The notes under the pieces are model-generated. The model was not told the DNA's origin and made no database searches. It was given only the letters and a program-made list of their open reading frames with translations. From Zygnema circumcarinatum (taxonomy: Eukaryota; Streptophyta; Zygnematophyceae; Zygnematales; Zygnemataceae), in the NCBI GenBank assembly GCA_037447605.1, contig CM074809.1:851705-915704 (forward strand): a stretch of 64,000 bases of DNA, given 5' to 3'. Numbering within the stretch: position 1 is the stretch's first letter; each line of letters begins with the position of its first letter. Position numbers and translations under genes: made by a program. Below, piece after piece: positions 13,338 through 24,500 of this stretch.

Positions 13338-14219
13338 GGCCTGCAAGTTCTGCAACCTTCCTTGTTGCTCCCCGCCCTGTCTCCGGGAAGAGGGAGGCGA
13401 GGAGGGAGGGGGGGGCGCTTTAGGGTTGAGGCGACGACGAATTTCAAGATATTTTCAAGGTTTGAACCCGCGATCACCTCATCACAGACAAATCCCAGTG
13501 GGGGTAAGCATTCCAAGTTCAAGATTCTACCAATGATAGCGGGCCACGTCTGTAAATTTGATTTGAACAATCGTTTAGTGTACGTGGCGGAAAGTTACTG
13601 GATAAAGATTCAAAATTCAACTAAAGTTTACCATCAATGGAGCACGGCCCTCCACCTAGGTCCACTCGACACCCACCTTATTGGTGGATTTTGGATGGTG
13701 GTGGACCCAAGTGGACCCCTGGTGGCTATAGTATCCAGGATTCAGGATCCACAGAGACCTCTCCTCCAATTGTAAATCGGCGACCTATGCGAAAAATACG
13801 CGCCAGTTCACATTTCCCAGAATTACTGTAACAGATTCATTCACCTACATTCACGCCACGTGTCAATCGCTAAGGGCGTAGGAGGACAGCCCACGTGGCG
13901 CCAAAGCGAGCTCAAAAAAGTCGGCGCTCAACGTGGCGGCCGTTGCAGGGGCCGAGCGGAGCTCGCGGCGGGTCTGTTGTGTTTACGTCATCAAACACAA
14001 ATATCAACAGCCATGGTCCGTCGGCGGTTGCAGAAGCCGCCGCATGTCATCTATATCAGTTCCTTCATCGTCGCATAGGTGACGTGTACTGTACGAAACC
14101 GTCCAGACTAACACAAATGTTATCGCGTCAAAGATATTCTGTCAAGGCTCTCGTCGAAGCCCTCCCTTCAGCCTCTTGGATGAGTCCTTCCCTGAAAATT
14201 TCTGCTGCATCTCTAGGCT
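13338..14219. promoter_or_regulatory. Shared upstream region of EMB2654 and the 14.4-kb gene
   Basis: The region separates two divergently transcribed genes. It has G-boxes at 13857 and 13892, a telo-box-like TAGGGTT near 13420, and a TATA-like CTATATCA near 14050 suited to the rightward gene. Longer open frames across 13281-13775 show no recognisable domain. Confidence 0.45.
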
Positions 14220-14447
14220 CTCTTTCTCCCCTCTCCCTCTCCCTCTCCCTCTCCCACTCCCTCTCCCTGTCCCTTGGCCTCGCCTCGCCCTCGCCTCGCC
14301 CTCGCCCTCGCCTCTCCCTCTCCCTCTCCCTCTCCCTCTCCCTCTCCCTCTCCCTCTCCCTCTCCCCCTCCCTCGCACTCGCCCTCTCCCTCCCTCTCCC
14401 TCGCCCTCGCCCTCGCCCTCTCCCTCTCCCTCTCCCTTCCTGCCTCT
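14220..14447 (+). repeat. CT-rich leader (CCCTCT)n
   Basis: About 230 bases of CCCTCT/CTCGCC hexamer-like repeats end six bases before the ATG at 14453. Translated, they give only Ser/Pro/Leu or Arg/Glu/Gly strings, so I read them as 5' leader and not as coding. Confidence 0.75.
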
Positions 14448-14452
14448 CCCAA

Positions 14453-15064
14453 ATGTCTGCCGCCACTGATCTCCCGGATCCGACGGAATATTCCAAAACG
14501 CTTTCTCTTGTTTCCGTCAGCTTCAAGTCGACCACAAGCCAGTCATTTGGAGAAGAAGAGCTGGTTTCAGACGCAAGCAACAGCAGCGGCAGCAGCGCAA
14601 GATGGGCAAACAGCGAAAAGAGTTCGGAGCTTTCAGACCACTTTGTGGACGCGGCGGATCGGTTTCAAAGCATGCGCAGTACTCACTCGCATTTGGCTGG
14701 ATTGTGCGACTGCTGCGGAGTGACTCGCGACGATTATCGAGTTCAATTTTCTGGATACGAGCTTGAACACTGGTTTCAGCAGTCACATAACTCAGGGTTT
14801 GAAAGCAGGAATCGTTCCCTGTCAAAAAGTTTCAGGCACCAAAGAAGCGGTAATAAAGGTGGATGGAGCTTCTGGGACGAGGAAGAGAATGAAAATCAGC
14901 ACATGCTGAATGTCGGCTCAAGAATGATCGAGAAGCTGCGGCGTTGCGGGTACATAAATTATGTACACGCGGCAAAACTGGGGTTTGACGGCTCGTTCGG
15001 GCGAAGCAGCTTACGGCATCCTCATGTTTCGTTGACTGCAGAAGCTGGAGCTGAGAGCTACTAA
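14453..15064 (+). CDS. Unrecognised 203-residue protein
   Basis: Single open frame with no intron, starting MSAATDLPDPTEYSKTL. Ser-rich and probably disordered to residue ~80. A short Cys motif (GLCDCCGVTRDDYRV) lies near residue 85, with aromatic segments (YELEHWFQQ, GGWSFWDEEEN) after it. I see no signal peptide or membrane segment. The frame stays open far upstream, but that part is CT repeat, so ATG 14453 (context CCCAAATGT) is preferred. The Cys cluster is too short for a standard zinc finger. I recognise no family. Confidence 0.6.
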   Translation: MSAATDLPDPTEYSKTLSLVSVSFKSTTSQSFGEEELVSDASNSSGSSARWANSEKSSELSDHFVDAADRFQSMRSTHSHLAGLCDCCGVTRDDYRVQFSGYELEHWFQQSHNSGFESRNRSLSKSFRHQRSGNKGGWSFWDEEENENQHMLNVGSRMIEKLRRCGYINYVHAAKLGFDGSFGRSSLRHPHVSLTAEAGAESY

Positions 15065-15520
15065 TTGACCTGTAGGACAGCGGGAAATGGTTGAGGAAAT
15101 ATGTACAGTAGTTTCATTTATCTTCTATTTTCTTTTGCAACAATGTCAGGCCTCTGCCAGAGCCGTGCAAGTATGGCTGCAACATCTAAGAGTCTGTGAG
15201 ATTTGTACGATGTCATGACTTCGGCAAAACGCTGCTTGTAGAAGACTTGAAGACGAATATTTCTCGTCCACGAGAACTTGGAAGTAAAATGATCTTTTTA
15301 CATTCTGTAATTCATATAAAACTGCTTGATTGCAGCAAACCAATCGTTTTCTTGTACTGGGAAGTTCCCTGTTCCCTTCCTTCCCTTCCTTTTCCTTGTT
15401 TCCATTCCGTTGTTTTGTTGCTACGAAATTTGTTTCAAGTTGCGGGTCTTACGGTGTGTAAGATGTCGAAGCTTTGGGCTGCAATGTTGGACAGATGCTT
15501 GCTTACTGCAGCCACGGGAG
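15065..15520. other. Intergenic, no gene seen
   Basis: Probably the 3' region of the preceding gene. Short frames on both strands show no recognisable domain. Confidence 0.4.
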
Positions 15521-15522
15521 TA

Positions 15523-15805
15523 TGAGAAGAAGAAGAAGAAGAAGAAGAAGAAGAGAAGAAGGAGAAGAAGAAGAAGAGAAGAAGGAGAAGAAGAAGAAGA
15601 AGAAGAGAAGAAGGAGAAGAAGAAGAAGAGAAGAAGGAGAAGAAGAAGAAGAAGAGAAGAAGGAGAAGAAGGAGAAGAGAAGAAGGAGAGGAAGAAGAAG
15701 AAGAAGAGAAGAAGGAGAAGAAGAAGAAGAATAGAAGAAGGAGAAGAAGGAGAAGAAGAAGGAGAAGAAGAAGAAGAAGAAGAAGGAGAAGAAAAAGAAG
15801 GGAAG
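15523..15805. repeat. Imperfect (GAA)n microsatellite
   Basis: About 280 bases of AAGAAG with AGGAGA interruptions in all frames. The Lys/Arg/Glu or Leu/Phe/Ser frames it produces are repeat artefacts. Confidence 0.95.
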
Positions 15806-15862
15806 GTGGCATTTCATGAATACTGACGTCATGATGTTGAGTCAGCAATCTTGCTATCTTGC
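15797..15862. repeat. Dispersed ~65-bp repeat, copy 1
   Basis: Contains GCTGACGTCA-like and TTGAGTCAGCAATCTTGC words. It matches 32391-32453 with only a few differences. Confidence 0.8.
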
Positions 15863-16093
15863 TATCTTGCTCTCTCTCTATTAGTATTAATCTTAGCATA
15901 AGGAGAGAGAAATAGCATTGATCTCACGATGGCAAGGCCATCAAACGTACATGGACAAAATCAACATGGGGAACCAAAGGAATCGGTCGCAAAGGACCGA
16001 AGGACAAATAGAAAGAGCCTATAAATGGAATCTACTTCTAGGCTCAACAGCACGGCCCTAGAAGCAGCCACAAAAGCATTAGTCTTGGTCTTG

Positions 16094-16167
16094 GTATTAG
16101 TATTAGTATTAGTATTAGTATTAGTATTAGTATTAGTATTAGTATTAGTATTAGTATTAGTATTAGA
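16094..16167. repeat. (TATTAG)n hexanucleotide repeat
   Basis: About twelve near-perfect tandem TATTAG units between the arms of the inverted repeat. Confidence 0.95.
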
Positions 16168-16674
16168 GTATTAATAGTGTAGAAGCCATTGTGAGATGAA
16201 TGCCACATCTCCCCATTGGGGATTTAGGGTTAATAGGTTAGGGGGAGATTTTCCACCTCTCGAATGTGAAACCAGAAAAGGTATTACAGTATTGCGTTAC
16301 AAGCACACGTACCGCATTTCAACCGGCCGGCACGTCCTGCTTCTTGACGGCCGGCAAAAATGCGGCGCGCCGGCATTCCCCCGCGTCGCCGGCCGGCCGT
16401 CGGCGATGGTCCCCCGGGCAGCCGCCGCATGCGACAAAGGCTGCCGCCCGGTTTGGGATGTGGCGTGTGCGCGAAGTGCATACCGTCCTCTCTACCACGT
16501 CGGATCTGGGGTGTGCCTCGAAGGAGATACCGCTGTGGAGCAGCCCTCTTTTTTTTTAATTCAAGGGCTTTCCCTCAATCCCTCGAGGCGTAAAATGCAC
16601 AACGATGATGTTACGATGCGCGATGTTACGCGATGTGCGTAACATCGCGCCATTTTATTTTACCATTTTTTTTT

Positions 16675-17537
16675 GGAGAATGATACTGCACCTCCCCCAT
16701 TTTGGATATACCAGCCCCCCTTTGGAAATTTTGCCCTCCCATTCTGGTTACCCCCCCCCCGTTTGGATATTCCACCCCCTTATTTTGGATATCCCACCCC
16801 CCCTGTTTTGGCTATTTCGGGAGGAGATATCCCCTGCCCTCCCCTCCCGTCCCGTCCCCTCCCCTCGTCTCTCTCCTCTTCTCGGTTTGCAATGTCCACA
16901 AAATTGCTACCAACTGAGTATAAGACCCGCGATGAGCTCGCACAAGTCATCACCGAGCAAACAAAGGTAACAAATGTTCCAATTGCAAGCAACCAGGCGA
17001 CCTTCAGCACTACAAGCATAAAGGAGTTCACATCAAGATCGGCAGGCACAGCGACAGCCGCCGACTCCACCAGCAATGCTTCAGTTGGGGGACCTACGTG
17101 GATAGAGGTCAAGAAGAGAGTAACAAGAAGAGGCATACCTCCAGCCGCTTGAAAAATTTCCCTCTCGAGATCAAGGCGACCTTTTCCAAGTAGAAGGACT
17201 TTAGTTTAGTTTTTTTTTTTTAGTTTTTTGCTCCTAGTTTTTTATGTTTTGCTTAGGTCCTTTGCTATAAGTTTCTCGTGGTTCCCCATGTTGACTTCGT
17301 CCATATTCATTTGATGGCCTCACCATCGTGAGATCAATGCAAATCCCCTTTTCTTTTGTTGCACAATGTTGGAAGTCAGTAGTGAAAAGGAGAAAACAAG
17401 GGGGGTGGGATATCCAAAATAAGGGGGTGAAATATCTAAAACAAGGGGCGGGATAACCAAAATGAGAGGGCAAAATTTTTAGAAAAGAGGGGTGGAATAT
17501 CCAAAATGGGGGGGGGGGGTGGGGTATCATTCTCCCT
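16675..17537. mobile_element. Foldback (inverted-repeat) element, ~860 bp
   Basis: The left end begins GAGAATGATAC and runs through several C-rich TTTTGGATAT units to about 16840. The right end (about 17398-17537) is the reverse complement, with ATATCCAAAA units, and finishes GTATCATTCTC. The same terminal pattern (AATGATA then CCCC.TTTTTGGATATC) occurs in the element at 29341-30403. I saw no transposase and could not define a target-site duplication. Confidence 0.6.
16892..17152 (+). CDS. Short ORF inside the foldback element
   Basis: 86 residues, MSTKLLPTEYKTRDELAQVI onward, Thr/Ser-rich and ending in basic residues. It lies between the arms of the foldback element. It could be a captured gene fragment or a remnant of an element protein. 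I recognise no domain. Confidence 0.25.
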   Translation: MSTKLLPTEYKTRDELAQVITEQTKVTNVPIASNQATFSTTSIKEFTSRSAGTATAADSTSNASVGGPTWIEVKKRVTRRGIPPAA

Positions 17538-18510
17538 TTTTTTTGTTGTTGAGATCAATGCCACTTCATGTTTGCGACGGTACACTTTGACATCCGTTGG
17601 TTTGCAGGTTTTGGACCAATGGTTGGCGGCACCTGAACGAGTGGGCACCTTTGCGAGCAGAAAAACCCTAAAAACCCTAAAAGACTTGAGGACTCGTTTC
17701 TGCTTAGAGTTTGCTTTCCTCCTTTGCGGAAATCCTATCTTTAGTTTTTCAAAGCCTCGTCCAAGTATTGAAAGTCAAGGGCGGTTGATCCGTCGAGGAA
17801 TACGAAGAATTGTGGGACTCGGCAGCGCTCCTTTCGGGAGGTGTCTTGCCTGCAGGAGGAGGCTTTGTCTTTCGGGCTGAATTTATTTTCAAAAGGTATG
17901 CATTCAATTTTGCACCCTTTTCCCATTCTCTATTGGATTGCCTAAACAAGCCTTCAAATTTAGAGGACGTACAAGACGAAAAGTCTCCACATCAGTCAAC
18001 GCCAATCTTTAAGCGAAAAATGTGGATATCAAACATGTGAAACTTTGCAACCCACCTCCCTGGCAGCAGTAGGAAGCTTTGAACCTGTGAGCATACAAAG
18101 GCATTTTCCTCAAGCACACGTTCTTCGCAGAATCCAAACAGCTTCCAAGCTTACTACGAGAAGTTGTCGATCGGTAGCTTTTGATTCACCTGCGTAACAT
18201 AAAAATACTGAATTTTTGAAATGAGTTCTGAGGATGCGCAATTTGACAGCAATATAAAGCCGACTGTAAACAGACGAAATGCTCGCTAAAAAATCCAATG
18301 GCTGTCTCATGAGCGACGTTCTGCCTACATCGATATAAAGTTTAAAGAACATGGCAAGCACTTAATCTTATAGAACCAAAGACATAATAAACTGGAGGGA
18401 TAGGAAGCCTGTCTTGTATAATCTTCAAAATTAATCTTGATTTCGCAATGTCCTATTTCCCCTTAATTGAAGAAGATGCAAACACAGAGCATCTCCGCAT
18501 GTAGCCTTGC
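17538..18510. other. No firm gene; telo-box doublet at 17663
   Basis: Two adjoining AAACCCTAA-type telo-boxes (17663-17680) are followed by a GC-rich open stretch (17810-18040 +) and a donor-like site at 17895. This resembles the promoter and first exon of a plant housekeeping gene, but I find no continuation or recognisable product. Confidence 0.35.
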
Positions 18511-21500
18511 CTACTTAGGAACGCAGATCATTTTCGTCGACGAAAGGGCCTTCTCTGTGCATTTGAAACCGTTCAATGATTTGAAAGACTTTTTGGTGAA
18601 GAAACGTGTTTTCAGACTCATACACGTATCTCCTGCCTGCAAAGTATACGTGTCTCCCTTGCAGCCAACTGCAGCTCCAAGATCGCTTCCTTCCAGACAC
18701 ACCTGCAGAAAGCATGCCGGACATAGTTTCAGGATATTACATCAGTTTTTTTCTCTTTAGGGGGAGCAGACTTTCATTTGCGAACGGAACCAAATCCAAA
18801 TGCAATCCCTATCAGTTCTGACCTCCAACCAAAATACACCTTCGTGTGCTTCTGTTGGCCCTAATTTGTATTGAAAGTGTACCTGCTGCCCAATCAGAGC
18901 GCTGCTGCCAGTGGAAAGCATCAATTTGCCACAATTTACGCCGGGATTGAGAGTATAGAATCGCCGAATATCTCCCTCAAGTTGAGTTTTTATTATGGAG
19001 AAGCACGATTCATAGGGCTGGACGGCATAGAACTTTGTGCATGGGCCCGCGTAAGCGAGGGTCCCCCACTGAATACAGACCTGCAAACAAGTCCACCCTC
19101 GAACTTCGAGTTTTTTGTCAAGTTTTATTTTAGCATGAACCGATCGTCGGAAAATTTTCACATGAAAGATTCTTATCAATACCTTGTCTTAACCACTTAT
19201 AATTAACCACTTCTAATTCACTGGCTGTACCTGCTGAGACTGCCGAAGCTGCGAGCAGTCCAAGTCAGGATTGGGCGACCCGGGCCCAAATATTGATGGA
19301 ACGTTGAAGTATGTAGCGATCGCCTCACACGTGTCACCCTAAAAGGAGGGAAAAGTCAAGCAGTCATCTTGCAGCAGCACTTTCAAATGTGTCATACATC
19401 AAACTCGGAGGAAACTTGAAGACGAGCTTGAACAATAAGAATGGGGAAAAGGAGTTCCAAGGCTACCTCATTGACAGCATACACGAGGGAGCAGTTTCTG
19501 GAGTTGGTGACATTCACCGTTGTGCCCCCCGGCAAGGGCAATAAGAAATTCAGCTTCTGCAAAATGCATCAAAGATTTGGCATGAAATTCGCGAGGGGTT
19601 GAAGAAACAGTAGCCCGTGGCCATCCCTAGACGCAGAGTTTGCCGAGAGAGGATGTCATAGACTCTCTTACAGACCTTGTTTTGAGCTAAGAAAACATCT
19701 TTGCTGATGCCGTACATAATATATATGTCGTAGCCAGTCATGTTGGCGCCCTCCGGCACAGTAAAGTTCTGCAGCCCGGTTGCTATTGCAGCTGAAGGAG
19801 ACACTCACAGCAAACAAAGCCATGAGTTGGAAAAGGCTCAGAATTTGCCATGAGAGAGCATGAGTTGGGAATGTCTCATAGGTTGCTCAGAAGGTTTGCT
19901 ACGATATTTGGGTCACCTTGCAATGCACGTCCTCCACCTTCAGAAGGGACTTACCTTACATCGAAAAAGTACAAAGCTATATAACATGACCTTGGTACAG
20001 AGAAAACCATGTAGCTGACATGAAAGAAAAAAACTATTCTACATATTCTATATACATATTATACATATTCTATTTTATTCTCTTCGATTATACTTTTCTA
20101 TAAACTATGCTCTGTTTTGTCATGGCCCTCACCTGGCACGCATGTGAGGATGCCGTCCGGGGCGGCGGAGGCATACCCCAGCGGGCAGGCGCAGGCGTAT
20201 GTGCCAGGTGTCGCCACCGCATTGAGACACGTGCCCACGCCGCAGGGGTTGCTTGCAACGAAGGTACACGGAGAGACTGCTTCACAGAAACATCACATAC
20301 ATACATTTGTTTACAAGTGGTTTGTTACATGCAATTGCAACTTACGTGCTATTGGTCGATTTCAAAGAACAGAATCACATTTGCTGGAATGAAGCTGGTC
20401 AGCAATCAATCATGTCGCTCTAGACCTGTGACGTCATCTGATGAGGAAAGTGATATATGGTAAGGTTATATGGTTAAGTTATTCAAAGTTGGAAATGTAT
20501 GCTTTTCTAATGGAATTGACCAACTCACGTGGTGCACATGTTTGAGAATTGTCGCTGTTGGTCACTGCCACGAATCCCTCTGAACAGTCGCATAAGTTTG
20601 TAGCCCCATTCGGAGTACACAGACCATTCCCACATGGGTTCATTGTACCCGGTCCATTTGCCGTCTTCAGAACTGTATTGGCATAGCTGTTCCTAAAGCA
20701 TGGGTCGTTGTCTGCATCCATCAACCAGGAGAGCGAAACCGATTGCTTATTATTACCCTGCTTTAAGCTCAGCACGAACAGGAGACCTAGTCTTCGAAGC
20801 ACAAAGTTGGAAATGTGCATTCTTTGCATTGTTTGCATTGTTTAAACCCTATACAAGGAATCGACGGCATATGGCCTCATTGACACGTAACACAGTTCAG
20901 CTGTTGGAATCATTTCGAAGGTTGGACCATTGGATCGGCAACCATTGGATCGGCAACCATTGGACAACCATTGGACAACCATTGGACAACCATTGGATGG
21001 CAATGGTTGGACGTCCAATGGTTCGCAACCATTCGAATGGTTGTTTTGTGCCGGCCGACCATTGGATCCAATGGTTGGCAACCATTCGAATGGTTGATCC
21101 AATGGTCCGACATGTGAAACATTTATAAGAGAAACCACAAGGGCAGACTTGAACTTAAATGAAGTTCATAGATCTGTGGGATCCCCCGGTGTCAGATGAC
21201 ATGCGTAACAGACTGCCATGGTAGAAACGTAGATGGTTCGGTGCTTTCTAGTCACTCCTTCTTACCGTATCATCGAGGAATCCTTGGTAACACTACTCGA
21301 CTGAGTTCAAGCATCACAAAAAAATGTTAGCAATATCGTAAGCTACGAAGCTTCATGGTTCAGGCTATGCTATAGAGATTCGGGGTAACCAATTTTGAAC
21401 TACTTCTGGATAGCTACTAACTTCAATCACCAAGTTGTTATGGAAAATAACGTATTGTGATTAGGGAAGCAAAGTCCTCTCACCTGCAGGCTTCACTACC

Positions 21501-24500
21501 GGCATGAGTGCCGGAAGGCTGTTGATTCCGCATATCCCCAAACCGGCGGATATTTGAAGGCGCATGTAGCCCTGCTCGCCCCAGTTTTGACCCCACGAGT
21601 TGCGGATGATCCAAAAGGGTGGATCCGCACTCAGGTCATAGCCGACCACCACCACGCTGTGATCCACTCCGTTTGAAAAACAATCTTCATCGCCAAATAC
21701 GCCCTGCAGTACAACAAATTTCTCATGAAAAATGTGCTTTTTCTTACAAGTACAGAGATTCCTGCAGATATACACATACAGTCTCAGTTACGTTAAATGC
21801 GTTCAATAGATTTTTGTCACGAGCTCCTTGTATGAACTAAATGAAGGGCCTTATTCTAAATCTTCTGCATTGAGGGTCCAAACGAGAGTGCAGGATGTTT
21901 GTACTCCGTTGTAGTTGATGAAGTTGACACTGCTCGCTTCAATATTCACAATTGCCGGTTGCTGCTGCAGAATGAGCAATAGGCCCATCCAGCCGTTGAA
22001 GGCCACTTGCTCAAACGTTGTAATTTTGAACCTGTTATCACCCTGCAGGCCGCACATTGATCACGAAACGTATATGTAAAAGATTCATCTCGACTCAAGC
22101 AGAAAAAATCCGCCATCAGAATAGAAATTTCCATTGAAGCCATGTATCCGAAGGATGGTCCTCCTATTGCAAACTGGCTGCTAAACCACAGTTCGAAATC
22201 CCTTCAAAATGTTTGTGCTACAGTATAGGTCTTCTCGTTCGTCTACGTTCCTGCCCGAGATTCCAAGGTCTACTGGTTCAGTGGCATCAACATAACATAA
22301 TAACAATAATGATAACTTTTTCCATCACTATCAGTCCTGTAATTCAACTACGATGCTTTGAATTAGTCCCTCTTACCTGGCCACAGCTCGCTTGTCCCGT
22401 GAAATTTGAAGCTGAAGTGAGGGCATTGTTGGCGGCATAGTCGAGTGCCTCTTGGGGCCATCCCCCGGACGCGCAGGTCTTGCCGGCGGGGGAGCAGCTC
22501 AGAAGCTGCTGCTCTGCCAACTGCGGGACCGGACTCCTTCCGCCGTTGGCAATGAAAAGTGCGCTTTCAATTGCAGATATTGCAGCAAAAATCCAACAAG
22601 AATCTGCAAGTACTTTGGCACATGCATCAATTTCTAACATGAATGGTGGGTAAGTCTGGTCTGGCCAAAGATGTCAGCTCATATGACCCGGGGTAGCTGC
22701 TTGCCCGTGTTAGGTAAGAACACCTGTATGGCAAATACCGACTTGGTGTGATGGCTGTCAAGGGTCAAAGAGTATCGTACAGAAATTTGGAATGTGTTTT
22801 GTTGTGGAGACTATCCACGCTCGTCTCTAAGGAGAAAATACATCCTGAGTTGGGTCTTAGAAATACTGAAGCGGGAGCTAAGCACTCACTGCATCTTCCT
22901 TGATCCTTCGTGGCTTGGACTGCTCCTTCCACCGTCCAATTCCAGGCGATGGCCACCTGCCACGATGATTTGCCGTTTCTCTGCCTCAAGTATCCAGCGG
23001 TCGCATATCGGAAATATCGGTTCAACTTTGGAGATGTGTTCCTGGGGAGGGTCGTGTTTAAACCGAAACCCCGAGCATCTACAAATCAACGGGAGGAATG
23101 CAAACCATTAACGAAAACTTTGTTGCAAAACATGCTTAAAGTGAGTACTGAAAGGGTCGGAACGGATTGCATGTCTACCTGGCAGAGAGGCACTTTGAAT
23201 GTCTACGTACATAGTGCTCGTGGTATGTAAAGTCTAAATTTCATCAGATTTCCGGTTGTCTGGCTGATTGGGCAGAATCGAGTTACGCAATCACAATAGG
23301 GAGGAAGTGGAGACCTTACCAAAAGTACAAGTGTTTCCATCTGCAGAGATGTTGTACCCTCTATCACAAGCGCAAGTCGGTTGGCTTCCGACCGACTTGT
23401 AAAAGCAAAATCCGTTACCGCCACAAGCGCCCTGTGGCTGGTTTGCATTGCAGAAGGAGTTGCAGGAGTCGTTGTCTCTTTGTATGCTGCATGACTCATC
23501 TAATCCAGAAAAGCAGTTCATGTCAATTCCAATGCAGTTCCTCTGCTCGCCGTTCACAAAGATTGAGAGATCCCCCGAAAAGTAATTTTGATCGAAGGAA
23601 AAAGAGACGTCTTCAAGTAGTCCGAAGTCGAACACCAGTGGGCCGGTGAGCAGATTGTGGGATAACGACCTGAAGGCAGACAACTTAACAGTTGACTTCA
23701 GACTTCAGCATTCCTCCAACTTCCTGAAGAAGTATTGCCTTCTCCTTTGGCCTCCGATTTTTGTGACTGTTAGTGGACCACGGTCAAGACTGAAAGGAGA
23801 CTGCAAACTACAACATTGCTAGCTTACACATTGATCTACCTCATTCCTTATTAAGGTCAAGGAAGTCTTTTTTGAGTTAGCTCACATTTGCCGGATGGAG
23901 AGGAGCCCTTCAAAGCTTGCTGGAATATTGCCGTTCAGTCGATTGTAGCGTAAGATTCTGCCACATCCACCGCAGAGAGCAGATTATTTTCAATCGCTGT
24001 TTTATTGCTTATTCAAGAATTCCAAAGGGTTCTTGCGGTTTAACAGAGGAAAATAACTCACAGCACTTTAAGACTCCTGAGTTTGCCGATTGATGCAGGA
24101 ATGGCGCCGCTCAAACGATTGTTGCCAATGTCTCTGCATAGCCAGCATGCACCATTTCCATGTTCAACCAAGTTGCAACGTGCTTCGAATCAAGCACATA
24201 CGAAGTTCAAATGTGAAAAGCTCGTCACGTTTGCAAATATGCATGAAATGTTCTACGAAGTAGCTCCATGAATTCACTCCTCGTGTTTTCAAAGACAATG
24301 TTAGAACACGTTTCACGCAGACCTCTCAGGGGGCAATGGTCACAGAAACGTTGTTCTTCAGAGCATTCACATACCTACCTTGTCTTCAATTCTCCGTACA
24401 TGGAATTATAAGGACAAACAAGAGCGTAACCAAGGTTTCTTGGTTGGCTGTTTTCAAATAGAAATCAATTGTGTAAATCTAATGTTCTGAGTTACCTCAT

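Larger units (their letters stand above)
15912..17345. repeat. Inverted-repeat pair flanking a 1.25-kb interior
   Basis: The left arm (about 15912-15999, with GATCTCACGATGGCAAGGCC) is repeated in reverse complement at about 17258-17345 (GGCCTCACCATCGTGAGATC on the plus strand). Arms are ~85 bases and roughly 80-85% alike by eye. A partial third copy lies near 41230-41262. This may be a solo or foldback remnant of a mobile element. Confidence 0.65.

Noticed and set aside
14128-14580. Minus-strand ORF of Arg/Glu/Gly repeats
   Set aside because: Translation of the CT-repeat leader; no independent coding signal.
15435-15899. Leu/Phe/Ser-rich minus ORF resembling a membrane protein
   Set aside because: It is the (GAA)n microsatellite read in reverse.
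20921-21110. CRISPR-like repeat array
   Set aside because: Units are only 7-11 bases with 2-6-base spacers and mixed orientation, inside an intron of a eukaryotic gene.
22057-22140. Extra papain exon reading DESFTYTFRDQCAAC
   Set aside because: It resembles the YPYT segment, but no acceptor gives the needed phase. The stretch serves well as the 3' end of the intron before GGTGATAAC at 22042, which joins in phase.
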